A program made the position numbers and the translations under genes. A stretch of DNA of 64,000 bases, from positions 682,001-746,000 of the forward strand of contig LLEY01000004.1 in NCBI GenBank assembly GCA_001414485.1, given 5' to 3'. Source of the stretch: Calycina herbarum (Eukaryota > Ascomycota > Leotiomycetes > Helotiales > Pezizellaceae). Of the stretch, positions 32,551-43,581 are shown piece after piece; position 1 is the first letter of the stretch; each line of letters opens with the position of its first letter. The notes below the pieces were generated by a model. It ran no database searches. It saw only the letters and a list, made by a program, of their open reading frames with translations, and was not told where the DNA came from.

Positions 32551-35500
32551 AAAAAGATTTGAAAAAGAAGTTTCTTGGGTTTTTCTGGTTTGCCGGGTTC
32601 GGGGTTGAAGGGGGGAAGGATCGGAGTTTTGAGTGGGATGTGGTGTTTTCATTTGTCTTTTTGGGTTTCCCTTTTTTACTTGCGTGGGATCAGGATGGAG
32701 GCGGATGAGTACCTTGAAAGCTGTATATTAATGTGGAGGATTGAGTCGGGATGTTTTCACCTCCTCTCTCTTTTTCCTTTACACCTTCTTCTTTTTTTCC
32801 CTTTATGGTTATGTCACGATATGTGGATTGACGAATTCACGTGGCAATGAACTGTCTTCTACTTCTATTTTAATTTTACTTTTTTGTGGTTACCATATTT
32901 ATACAGCAATATATACAACTACTGTCCTTACTCAATATTCTTCTTGTCTTACTTTACTTCTTGTAATTAAAAAAAGTGGATTACGATGCTGCTTCTCTGG
33001 GGGTCATCGAGTGTGCTGGCGGTGAGATTTTGTTGGGCGGTTAGTGTAACGGCTTGGGGGCTTGGAGGTGAGCGCTTAGGAAGAATATTCCGTGGCAATG
33101 TACCTTTTTTATGTCACTATCACGAAGTAATTTGGGGTAATTGGGGATTGTGTCTCAAGTGGGATCAGCTGCAGTTTTTTTTTCTGTTTTTTTCAAGCGC
33201 CGTGGGTACCTTCCATTCGTGGTTTCTTAGCCCTTTTGCAAATCCACAGTTCTTCAGGTCGAGGTTCAGGCTTTCAGCAGCTCTCTTCATGCAAGGTTTA
33301 ATTCGCGTAGACTCGTCATACCGTTTTCCTTCCTAGCTTTATATCTTTCTTTCCGTCGCCGAAGATTTACCAAGAATATGTCGCAATCTTCACCAATCTA
33401 AACGCATGGTGCTTCGCCTTGGGCCCGTTTGGAGAGAGAAGACAAATAAATATACACCCACGACGCTGGGAACCTTTCTTTTTCTTTTTCTTGGGATAAA
33501 CAAAGCATCTTTGCTTGAAAGATCTGCGAACGGGTGGTGGGGAATCGGTGGTGTTTTGAGTTTCGACAGTAATTTAATGCTCTCTGTGCAAGATATGGTT
33601 TGAAAATTGATATAGGTAGATGAAACTAACTGTGAGGGTACGGCTTTGAGGAGGATACATGCCAACGCTTAATATTAGCTTCTTGAGACTTTCTTCTCTT
33701 CTCTTCTCTGTCTCCCGAGAGGAATAAGTTCGTCGTATTTCCAAAACATGTTGCTTGCTGGGGATTTGCTTCCCAGATCCTGCTTTTATTTCCTTCTTTG
33801 GCATTGCTCATGTGCTTCTCGATTTTTGGCTTTGATCTTGTCTACTAAACAGTTTTTCTGCAGGGACTGATTGGATAAACTTCTCAGTCTTTTTTGCTTG
33901 GTGCTTTGTATGTTTGTAAAGTGGGTTCCGTAGTCCTGCATTTGTTGAAGTCCTCTCAAACTTTTTTCACTCAAGTTTGGTGTTTCCCAATGTCAAAGAC
34001 TGATAGAATATATATTGCATTATGTCGTTATAGAATAGAGGGTTATTTCAATTGCTCACTCGATATGAAATCCTTTCCATGTTTGAGTTCGCGACTTGTT
34101 GGCAGGTAAGTGGAGTATTATTTTTGAGTAACCCCTCAATAAAAACTCATTTCTTCCTTTTCTGTTGGCTTATCACGAATGTTCAATTTTCTGCCAACAA
34201 TATACTATGGTGTTTCTTGCTCCCTTATTGGGAGTTGAGAGACAATAGTCCTTTTCCTCAGCATTTTGTTACATTCGCGACCAAAAAGAGTTTTGGGAAG
34301 TTAGACTGTTCTTCCCTTGGAGAACCGAGAGTTGGAAGGTTGGTAGGAAATCGACAGCAGTTTGTGACTTGACGGTAAACTTATCGGTTAACCAAATTAA
34401 CGAAGGAGCAGGTTTGAAAAAAACGATATTTCCCTTCCCAATCAATTGCTCGACAATCTATCTTTCGTTTACTTAAGTGCAGAAACTCACACCCCCCCCC
34501 CACCCATCAGGCTGTTACTAGTTTTATGGTTTTCGCTGATTTGGCTGGCAGAATTGCGAAGTGATCTTTTGAGAGATGAGTGAGAATTCTTGTTGTAAGA
34601 GTCCCGAGCTTTGCTCTGAATACACCCCATCCCTCTCTTGCCTTGTAACTTTCGTGATAACTTAAAGTATCATGCGAGAACGTTTAAAAGAATAGAAAAT
34701 TAGAGTTTCTTATTCTTCTGAACCTTCTCGGACTATCTTAATAATTATCCTAGACTAATACAAACAATCAAAGTGAAGGAGGTGTACTCGGAGCAAACCA
34801 CATATTTCTTACGTAGAGCTCGGCCAAGATTGGTATGTCTTGGAAAGGCTTGATGTCAAAAACTATATCTATGGCGCCAGGAATACTATGAGTTGCGAAT
34901 TTCTTTACTACTACTTCCTTACTTTTTCAAATGCTCTAGCAAAAGTCGATTTTTGACTGTAATCATTTTCCATAGTTTATACTTCTTTCCTTTTTTCTTC
35001 TCGGGGGATGGTTTGGCATTGTGAAGCTAGGAAGCCAAGGCTGATATTATTTCACATAACGAGGTGGCCAGAAAGCCTGGTAGGTTCCTCCTAAGGAAAT
35101 ATTAGCTGATGTTATGGTAAAGGACGGAGATTAAATACCTGAAACTTGCCAGATATAGTGGTTTTAATCAGTGCTTTAATCTTAATGAAGGGTCACTTAT
35201 TTAACTTTTGTGCTCTTGAAATTATGAGGTAAACGTTTGGTAAACAATCGATGACAGTTCCGGATTCGACAGTAAACTGTCACTTTTGAATCGCGATGAG
35301 CCCATGATAACAAGGCGCCTGGAGAATAATGGTAAGACTCGTAGCAGTGGTTCGGAGAAGACTAAAAAGAATTCTTATCCCCATATCGACTGCGGACTTA
35401 GGTAGCACAACCGGGTAATTTTGAAATCGTCCATGACTTATTTTTACGCCGAGAATAATATGTCCAATTACCGAGAGGTGCTTTATAAACAATGTACTAG

Positions 35501-35871
35501 GTTGATATATATTACTACTCCTATTTTCAGGGCGGTTGGGATTTAGAAACCTTCTTTTAGGGGTGCCTCACTACTTCTATTTTAACTCTGGGATTCATGT
35601 TTGTTTAGTTCCAACCCTTTTCCATGGTCCCATCAAAGAGTACCGGCGCCTCGTTTCTTCTATTTTTTGATAGAGGTGAAAGTTTCGGGTATGATATCCT
35701 GCAGGAGTATTAACCCCTTAAACGCACGCTAGGCAAAGTCCTAAACGAGGAAGATTAAGAAATGTGCTAGAAACGCCGTGGACCCCAACCGAGCGCCATG
35801 GTTATTGAGAGGTTATTATATATACAAAAAATTGCCATTTCTTTTTAAGTCAGTAGTAACTGTGCAATGAT
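32551..35871. other. 3.3-kb gene-poor stretch
   Basis: T-rich and AT-leaning DNA without a recognisable gene. A C-run plus CACCC lies near 34490-34505. Several short phrases containing ATCGACAG or TTCGACAG recur (33563, 34349, 35267, 40211) in different contexts. The left part should be the 3' UTR of the methyltransferase gene. Confidence 0.4.
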
Positions 35872-38722
35872 TCAGCTAAGCTTGGCCTTAACTTTCACCA
35901 AGTCAGAAGGCCGTGAACTACCACTCTCTGCGGTGGGTATTTGCACCTCTTTAACTCCCCCCTTTTTTCCCAAGATGTTTTCTAAGATTCTCGTTGTTGT
36001 AAGGGTATCTGGGTGATTTGGGACGAGAACTCTCTTCCGTGCCTCCAGTGCCCTCCTTAAATAAACTTCAGCGTCATCGTAATGTATCTCGATGTTCTGG
36101 ACCTAGTAACTTCTCTCTCTCTTGCAGAACAACACGTTGTAGCTTTTCGGCTGCAGCATACTACCCTTGATTCCGTTTCAATACAGCCAGGCTGCTCATA
36201 CTCCAGATTGTGTCTAGGTGTTCCAATCCTAAGATCTTTTCTCTGCCATCTAAAGCACGCTGGTGTAAACTCTCTGCTTTGTCGTAATCGCCCTGTTGCC
36301 ATAAAGTAACCGCAAGATCACTGACACACTGGAGAGTGCTCGGATGCTCTTGACCCAAATGCTTCTTGCAATAACCCAAGTGTAATTCTCGAACCGTCTT
36401 CGACGCCATGTGGGAGCCAGAGAAGGATAAATATCTACCCACGATATGCATCAGTTGTGGGGTAGATTTACGATATTTATTGGAGTTCCTCTCCACCACA
36501 TCTTTGATTATTGCTTCGGCATGAGGGAGATATGAATGACATGCACCCCAGTCTTGATAATCTTCAGTAGGGAACCGATCCAGGATTCGGTCTTCGGCTT
36601 TTATACTCCACTTCTCAGCAATACCATGCTGTTTTAGCCATCTTCGAGAAATCAGATGAGCTAGCCTGTGGATGTCGAAGCTCTTGTCCCCAGCATTCTT
36701 GATGATAAGAGAATAGGCGACCAGCTTACCGACTGCCCCCTCAAAAGAAATACATCTTTCTTCTTGGTTTTTGAGTAGAGGTTTCGGCACGGCTTGACGG
36801 TCAAACCAAGCCATCATTGATAGTATATCGGCAGCCCTTGGGTTCAACGCCCGAATTTGATCGAAAAAAATCATCCAGGATGTGGCCACAGCGTTGGGGA
36901 TGTAGTAGTCTCTTCCTTCGCTCTCGAATGCTTGACTGAGCAGTTCTAGTGCTGACTCCTCGTTCTCACGGTAGACTTCGAGGTATGTATCGATGTTCAT
37001 TGAGGTTTCCTCCATGTACGCAGCAGCTTGTACAATGGCAAGAGGTAGATATTCAAAAAGGGACGTGAGCTCTTGTATCTTGTGACGATCATGATTTGGA
37101 TCAGTCAAAATAGTACATATTAAATCTTCGGATTCCTTTGGGGTCATGGTAGGTACTTCGATGCGACTTCCCAGAAATTTCACAGCCACCTCTTTTGTCT
37201 TGGTGGTGATCAAAATAGATCCATGTGCACATCTCGGGATGTATTCTCGGAGCTTTGGAGACAAGGGTGTCTCCTCATCGGGGATAAGTTTAGAAGGTTG
37301 ATACTGAGTTACCCCCGAAGGAAAAAAGTCTTCACTGTTGTCGGCGTTATCGATGATCAACAACCAAGTCCCATTCGCGTCATCCTGAAGCCATTTCTTG
37401 ACGAGTTGGGGTATTGCATCTGCTTTGGCATCCTTGTAGCCTGGAATTCGACATTTCTGGCAAATTTCAATGTACCCCCGTCGGAAGCCTTCGGTTATGG
37501 CAGCATGCACCCAGAATATTGATCGGTTGGAGTTTATTTTTCTCAGCCAATAAGTGTAATCGAGAGCGATTTGAGATTTCCTTCCAGGTTGTCAGTTTTA
37601 ACGAGCCAATGTTATATTTACTGCTGTAAATTATATACGTACCCCACGCCCCCAAGTCCATACAAGATGACAGTCTTTCCACTTTGGATAGATTTCTCTT
37701 CTCCACTAACCCCAAAGGTTTTCTTGACTTCTTTCAACACCGACTGGCGAGGTATATAAAGCGGGTTTTGGCAATACGGGCAAATGACTACCTCAAGAAC
37801 TGTGAGATGATGTCTGTTTTCATTTGAGTCCTCACCAACGCTGGTGTTTTACATACATGGTGCATCGATATGTGACTGAGATAACAGTTCGGATGTTTTC
37901 CCCAGCTCTCTCATCCGCTCATAGTCTTCCATTCGTTTCATTGCTCCTTCAACCAGATCCACGAGATTTTCCTCGACTTGTTCATAACCCGACCCATTAT
38001 TACTCTCAAACTTGCAAATCGATGAATGGTCTGCGGCCATGCAAATCTGTACTTCCCGTGTACCAGCAAGCCCAAGTGTGGCGGATTTCTTCCACAATCT
38101 GAATGGGTAGTAAATGGTTAGTTAATTCCTTATAATGCAACATATTTTGGAAAAGGAAAAAAGGTCGAATCTTACAATGCCATTGTTCTTGTATAATAGA
38201 CTCTCGTAGAAGCTGAGAACATGATAGTCTTCTAATTGGTGTTTAAAATATTCGGCCAGCTCCTCCGCGAAAAGCGAATCCTTCTCCAGAGCATTGAGAA
38301 AGGTGGGCTTGGGATTGTGAATATTCCCAGCTTGGTCTCTCACTCCCGTCTCAGATGTTGAGAACGCCACATTATAATTGTATCCGAAAAGCAAGATCCG
38401 AGCTTGTTTCAATCGCAGTGGCAAGAAATCTCGAAGCCATAATTTTTCCGTTGAGGTAGCAGTCCAGGTCTTTTCAGCATGGGAATCGATATTCCTCTGG
38501 TTAAGGCCATGTACTGCCACAATACTGTCAAGAAGATTCCTTAAGCGGGTTTCTTGGAGGTATAGTTGCGGAGGAGAGGAATAAGATTTGGTCGCACTCG
38601 ATATTTGCATCTGCGGGGTCTACAAGCACATTCAGGAAATCGGTGGGAGGTGTCGCCTTTAATGTATCAGTACCACGGATGCTTAATGTTGGTATTCGGA
38701 AAGCGATCTCAAGACCCACCAT
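35872..38722 (-). pseudogene. NLR-like protein: hydrolase-like domain, NB-ARC, TPR; 3' part decayed
   Basis: Fungal NLR-like proteins act in non-self recognition and programmed cell death. Exons 38598-38722, 38176-38524, 37857-38088, 37643-37799 and 36161-37580 join in frame to 760 residues. The N-terminal domain is alpha/beta-hydrolase-like (DIVAVHGLNQRN...W, IHNPKPTFLNAL, KSATLGLAG). The P-loop GLGGVGKS is formed across a splice (about residues 283-290). Walker B is LLIIDNAD near 365, and FDIHRLAH is an MHD-like site. TPR units follow (LGQEHPSTLQCVSDLAVTLW, GDYDKAESLHQRALDGREKILG). TAG at 36161-36163 interrupts the next TPR (NQG-stop-YAAAEKLQR). Near 36085 a frameshifting deletion fuses two TPR units, after which HYDDAEVYLRRALEARK runs on to TGA at 35872. 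Whether the 760-residue form still works is unknown. Confidence 0.75.
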
Positions 38723-39094
38723 ATTGTTGCAATGTTTGACACTGTCATAGCCGTGCCATTTACTCTTTCCGTCGTCGATTTGGAATGATGTCTACCTTCT
38801 TTCACGACATTGACACGTAATCATCTCAAGCTCCCGTCCGACTGGCTCATCATATGCATTGCAACTTTGATTCTGTTGAATGACCAATGATATTCAATAG
38901 AAGGGCTGTGGCTGAGCTAACAAGCCTGGCGATGAGGCTTTTCTATCAAACTTAACATCAGGCATCAATGGAACAAAGTAGAACAAGGCTGTGATAAAAA
39001 TCCACAATCCTCCCGATTCAAATTGCTCCTGAATTGGAGAAAGCAACTCATATCCCCAGAATTATCTAGTCAACTCTCAATCACGAAATCCAGA

Positions 39095-39622
39095 ATGAAA
39101 GTCACAGTCCTACCCCACGATCCCGCATGGCATGAATTATTTCATTCCCTCAAAGCCGAGCTCACAAACGCTCTGGCAGAAATAGGCTTCTTGGGCATCG
39201 AACACATCGGAAGCACCTCTGTGCCAGGACTTGCTGCCAAGCCTATCATCGACATCGACGTCGTCATGGAACAACAACTGATTCCCATCGCAATCAATGC
39301 TCTGGAAAAGAAAGGGTATTCATACCAAGGCGAGCTCGGTATTCGGGACCGGCATGCCTTTCAAGCGCCTAGCGCTGAACCACCAGCAAGAAATGTATAC
39401 ATTTGCGCTGCGGGTAGCACGGCGTTGAAGAACCATCTTGCGGTGCGAGAGATATTGAAGAAGGATGAGGGGTTGAGAGAGGAGTATGGGTTGGCGAAAC
39501 AAGAACATGCAGATATCTTTTCTTACACTCGGGGAAAGAGTGTTGTCTTGCAAGACATTTTGGCTGAAGCTGGCTTGAGTAAACAGGAGCTTTTAGAGAT
39601 TGAGAATCAAAATTTACAATAA
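39095..39622 (+). CDS. GrpB family protein (UPF0157)
   Basis: A single exon encodes 175 residues. GrpB-family proteins have a nucleotidyltransferase-like fold and are sometimes fused to dephospho-CoA kinase. No reaction is established. The conserved core is clear: IEHIGSTSVPGLAAKPIIDIDVVM (the GS..VPG and D.D of the nucleotidyltransferase fold), ARNVYICAAGST, NHLAVREILK. The start at 39095 (MKVTVLPHDPAW) gives the usual length. The frame extends upstream only through a non-ATG start. The family is mostly bacterial with scattered fungal members, so an old transfer is plausible but not shown by the sequence alone. Confidence 0.88.
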   Translation: MKVTVLPHDPAWHELFHSLKAELTNALAEIGFLGIEHIGSTSVPGLAAKPIIDIDVVMEQQLIPIAINALEKKGYSYQGELGIRDRHAFQAPSAEPPARNVYICAAGSTALKNHLAVREILKKDEGLREEYGLAKQEHADIFSYTRGKSVVLQDILAEAGLSKQELLEIENQNLQ

Positions 39623-39686
39623 TTTAAGACTCTCTTTTGAGAGAGACTCTATTCCGATTTGAGGGGCAGCAGCTTGCTTACCGGCC

Positions 39687-39745
39687 GCCGGAGTTATGCC
39701 AAGAGCTCAAAGTGGCTTGTGAATATGGCGGTTCTCGAGAAAAGT
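39687..39745 (+). repeat. Dispersed direct repeat, copy 1
   Basis: The segment beginning CCGGAGTTATGCCAAGAGCT and running through AAAGTGGCTTGTGAATATGGCGGTTCT recurs at 42752-42812 with a handful of substitutions. Both copies are preceded by GGCCGC-containing sequence. It was probably part of a larger element, now mostly unrecognisable. Confidence 0.8.
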
Positions 39746-41954
39746 GAGGACATTTGTTTGATCGTGTGCTGGTGATGGATAAGAACTTTTCTTCTTCTCT
39801 TGCAAATTCGTAGGTGAACAACAAGCAATTATTGAAAATTCTAAAGATTAAAGTGGGGATGTTTTGTTTTAAGTGGCCAATCTTGGGGATGGTGAGTAAG
39901 AGCACATCGTAAGACCCCCAAAGAAGGGGATACTGCGCCAAAACGACTACATTGATATATTTGAGTGCAGCTAGAATTCTTCTTTTAGATGTTTTCTGAT
40001 TTGAAAAGTTGGCGAGCCTCAACATGAAAGTACATCAATATCAAATTAGTTGCAGCATACATCGAGGATATTTTTGACAAATAAAAGTACGACCTCGTCT
40101 GAACGAAAGACATAGACTAGAAATTGATTTGTGAAAGGGGAAAACTAGAAAGCCTTCAGATGCTATTTTGGTCATGCTTATATGGAAATACCTCAAGGCT
40201 TCGATGGCGGTTCAGAAATCGACAGCAAATTGTCACATTTTCAAACCAACGTGCGTTGCACATTCATGTGAGAAGTATATGAAGAAGCACCTAAGAAATT
40301 TGAGATGTCATAAATCAGAATGGGGCTTTTCACTTGAGGATTCTTCCGAAAAAGAATCAACGTATTCTTCCACCCAATTGCTACCTTGGTACATTTGCAG
40401 CGTACCCGTTCAGAAAAGTTCTTTTAAAAACCATGCATTACTCATATGCCATCCGGGGATGTTTTAGGTTCTTTTTCCGTTCTGAAACCCACACTTTTCA
40501 TTCGGGTATACCTCTCGTTGCTTTATTAGAACGTAGAATTGTCCCTTTTAAATATTCCGTAGCTAGTAATATCATTCCCTTCATCACATTTTGAGCTGCA
40601 TGGGAATTTCAATAATAATGTATGACTATTCATTTCTTTAGTACTTTGGGTGAAGATTGTGAGTAAAAATTGTCATCACTTGCAAAAAAAACCCCATCTA
40701 AATCGATCAAAAACGTTTATATTTGGAGCTTTCGTCAATTGCTCTAGAATTTTGCGATGTTTACTTCCACTCCCAACACTACTTAAATAAAACTAATTCC
40801 ATGGTCATACTTGACAACTAACGACCTCCAATCCTCTCCAGAAATGAGGATTTTTGAATTTAACTTCGGATGAAATGAGGCCTCGTTAAGTATACGGGTC
40901 CAATACCTTTCAGGATGCGAAAGGCTAAAGCCTTAAACATCTTGTTTGAGAACTTCGAGGACCATATGAGCATGACGGTAAACGATACAAAACTGAAGTA
41001 GAAGAGAAGATAAGAAGAATTGCTTTTCTGCTCAAAGTTACGGATTCAAGCATTTGAATCCGAATGAGCGAAATACTTTGATACAGTGATCTGTGCCTCG
41101 GAGGAAAACTAGAGAATGAGTTATAGACTTAAAAGTGACAGCAATTTAGAAATCGAAAGTAAATGAAGTTGGAAAGTCGCGAAACATTTTAATACATCTT
41201 TAGGGAACATTCTGAGAAGGCAAGAGTTTACTCCCAACATAGAGGAATTTGAGGGAGTTGCGAGCATCCAGGGTGATAACATAGACACCTACCCCCGTGA
41301 AAGTCAGTTGGTAGAGATTTGAGTTGACAAGATAATGTGTTGAGAGAGGGATATTTTCTTTTGTACATGACTTTGTAAGTCCCTCATTCCAATAAATAAT
41401 TCGTCTACCTCGGGTAAGTTGCCGATTTCCTCATACCCAACGATCTGCCTAAATTTCCAATGATGAATTCCTAAGCACTGGATCAAAGAAAGAGGATATG
41501 CTTCAGAAACTGGGTCGAGGTGAATGGAAAATTCTACAGAAATATTTGCTTAGATGTTATAGGAAAGAACCACCCTTCCAGAACAATCAGTGAGCTGATT
41601 CCATGTTTGCTTCCCATGAAGAAGGATCGAGATAAAACTTTGAGATGCGTGACATTGAAGGTCTCACAAAGTACACTTGGGTCATCATGAGCCATTGAGT
41701 CAAAAGGCCCGAAACCACCTTAGGCCCCATCCCAAACCCCGCCTCCCCCCCTTTTTTTTAAGTGTGAGTAATCCTGTTCAAACACAAAAAACAAGCCTGG
41801 AGAGCGGTGGTAGCGAGAATTTCTTCGGTCTCCTGACCATTCCGACAGTCTCAAATTAATTCCAGAAAACATGAAACAGCCCGATAACACAGAGGTTGAC
41901 ATTCCAAAGTCGAGATATTGAAAAGGAAAGCAAAAAATAATAATGAATAGCTAG

Positions 41955-41974
41955 CTTCCCCGCGTGGGCTTGAA
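41955..41974 (-). repeat. tRNA-Asn 3'-end fragment
   Basis: On the minus strand this 20-mer matches the T-arm and acceptor 3' end of the tRNA-Asn gene at 42191-42292 except for two or three positions (TTCAAGCCCACGCG shared). No matching 5' half or anticodon arm accompanies it, so it is a fragment, perhaps from a tRNA-related retroelement or a local duplication. Confidence 0.6.
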
Positions 41975-42176
41975 AAATTGCAAACTGCTTTTTAGGACTA
42001 GATTATCTTCCTCCAGTGCGTTGCAAAGATGATTGTGAGCCAATATAGTGTTTCTAGGGTGTCACCGAGCTCCTGACTCCGCCAAAAAAGAGGTCCAAAA
42101 CTTGCCAAAAGTTCACCTGCTCAAAGAATGCCTCAACCACGACCTTTTTGAATGTAAGATAGAGTACAAGAACACC

Positions 42177-42181
42177 AAAAA
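42177..42181 (-). terminator. RNA polymerase III terminator of tRNA-Asn
   Basis: A T5 run on the coding (minus) strand lies 9 bases after the tRNA 3' end, as expected for Pol III termination. Confidence 0.7.
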
Positions 42182-42190
42182 GGAGATCTC

Positions 42191-42292
42191 CTCCCTCGCG
42201 TGGGCTTGAACCACGAACCTCTCGATGCTCTGGTCACGTGATCACATAGCTTATAACAGTCGAACGCGCTAGCCAATTGCGCCCACGAGGGA
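42191..42292 (-). tRNA. tRNA-Asn (GTT) with intron
   Basis: On the minus strand the acceptor stem 5' TCCCTCG pairs with 3' CGAGGGA (discriminator G at 42191). The D-arm/A-box is GGGCGCAATTGGCTAGC. The anticodon stem TTCGA pairs with TCGAG (one U-G). The loop CTGTTA carries anticodon GTT. The T-arm CGTGG-TTCAAGC-CCACG supplies the B box. About 27 nt lie between A37 and A38, the canonical position for a nuclear tRNA intron, and contain the self-complementary GTGATCACGTGACC. The body resembles other fungal tRNA-Asn in the GCGTTCGACTGTTA segment. Confidence 0.9.
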
Positions 42293-42570
42293 TGCTGTTG
42301 ATCAGATCAGAAGCTGGTTCTGAATTGAGGTCCGGGTTTCCATTAATTCGCTTCTTTTGTCATATGTGGATGTGGTGGGGCATTGGCAGTGGCGGCGAGC
42401 ATTTGGAGGGCTACAGAAAGGATCTTCATTATCTAGGCCTTCAATGATGAGAGCACAAAGAGGAAAGGTGTAGAAATATTCAACGAAAAATGAGAGCAGG
42501 GCCTTACAACTTGATTGGATGGACGGCATCTATAAAGAAGAGATGATGAGTTGATTCGTCTTTTCTTACT

Positions 42571-42665
42571 TACTTCGTCTCAGGCGTAACAGTCCATAAC
42601 AGGCCTCCTAAATAAACCCTGCTTTGCTGGGTCCCGCTATGGACTGTTACGCCTGGGACGAAGTA
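42571..42665. mobile_element. Hairpin (MITE-like) element, 28-bp inverted repeats
   Basis: Left arm 42571-42598 (TACTTCGTCTCAGGCGTAAC...) and right arm 42638-42665 are perfect inverted copies except for one base (27 of 28), separated by a 39-bp loop. The size and design suggest a tiny foldback or MITE-like element. No clear target-site duplication is visible. Confidence 0.65.
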
Positions 42666-42751
42666 GGAGGTCATTTCCTGCGTATCTTTTCATATACGTA
42701 ATCATCGTCAATTGGCGAAGAAGTCTTGCGGCCGCGAGTTGAATTCTTTTC

Positions 42752-42812
42752 CCGGAGTTATGCCAAGAGCTCAAAGTGGCTCGTGAATGTGGCGGTTCCT
42801 GAGACTAGTGAC
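42752..42812 (+). repeat. Dispersed direct repeat, copy 2
   Basis: This is the second copy of the repeat at 39687-39745, in the same orientation (CCGGAGTTATGCCAAGAGCT, then AAAGTGGCTCGTGAATGTGGCGGTTCC). Most differences are transitions. Confidence 0.8.
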
Positions 42813-43581
42813 TAATTAGGCTTAGTGGTCACTGACCCTGGCTTTTGTTTCTGAACGCCACTTCAGCCAGCGAATCAATTTATTTTTGAATGTTGACGTG
42901 AAACGAAGTTCTCCTCCGTCTCTTCGCCTCAACTCCAACCCACGAGAGACATTGGCTGAGCAGCTTTGACCCCACTGTTAGTCCTGGCAGCTGCTGCGAA
43001 GCTTAACTCTCATCCCGTACATCTCATGCTTGCGATTGGCTCAGTTCGTCCCAGCTTGGCGAACCCGTCACTTGTCACTGGGGCCAGCAATGACCAGTCA
43101 GCAAAAGGGGTCGCGCAGGCCAATCCGGTTGGTTGTACCGCGATGATTCGTATAGGAGAGTCGAGTGAAAATCTGACTCAAATAAGCTGCTCCCTCCCAA
43201 GGCCAAGTAAATGAATCACAGCCTGCTCACTCACTCGTTATAGTCCAGGCCAAGCTACACACGTTCCTTTTTTTGAGTCCAGTTATTCGGATCCTTCAAA
43301 TTACTTCGTACTGCTGAGCAGTGGGGAAAAACATTCATTTACCACAGTCTTTGTTCGTTGTTAAAAAGATACATTGTTTCCGTCATTCATTGTTTGCAAG
43401 AAAGCAATTAAGCAATTTGTTCATCCATTCATCTCAACAATACCTTTGTTTTATATCAAGGTCCAAGGGCTATTTATCCAGTGCTCCTCCTCCAGATTTA
43501 ACAGCACCAACGCTCTTCCAAAACAAATATTGCCAAATATTACACCCACACCAACTCAACAACACTAGAATTATCGCAACC

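Larger units (their letters stand above)
39623..42190. other. Gene-poor stretch with repeat fragments
   Basis: No protein gene is supported in these 2.6 kb. It contains one copy of a dispersed repeat (39687-39745), a short tRNA-like fragment (41955-41974) and the terminator of the tRNA gene. A T/A-rich composition prevails. Confidence 0.45.
42293..43581. other. Intergenic with hairpin element and second repeat copy
   Basis: This 1.3-kb interval upstream of the secreted-protein gene contains a 95-bp hairpin element (42571-42665) and copy 2 of the dispersed repeat (42752-42812). An AC-rich leader precedes the ATG at 43582. No additional gene is supported. Confidence 0.45.
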
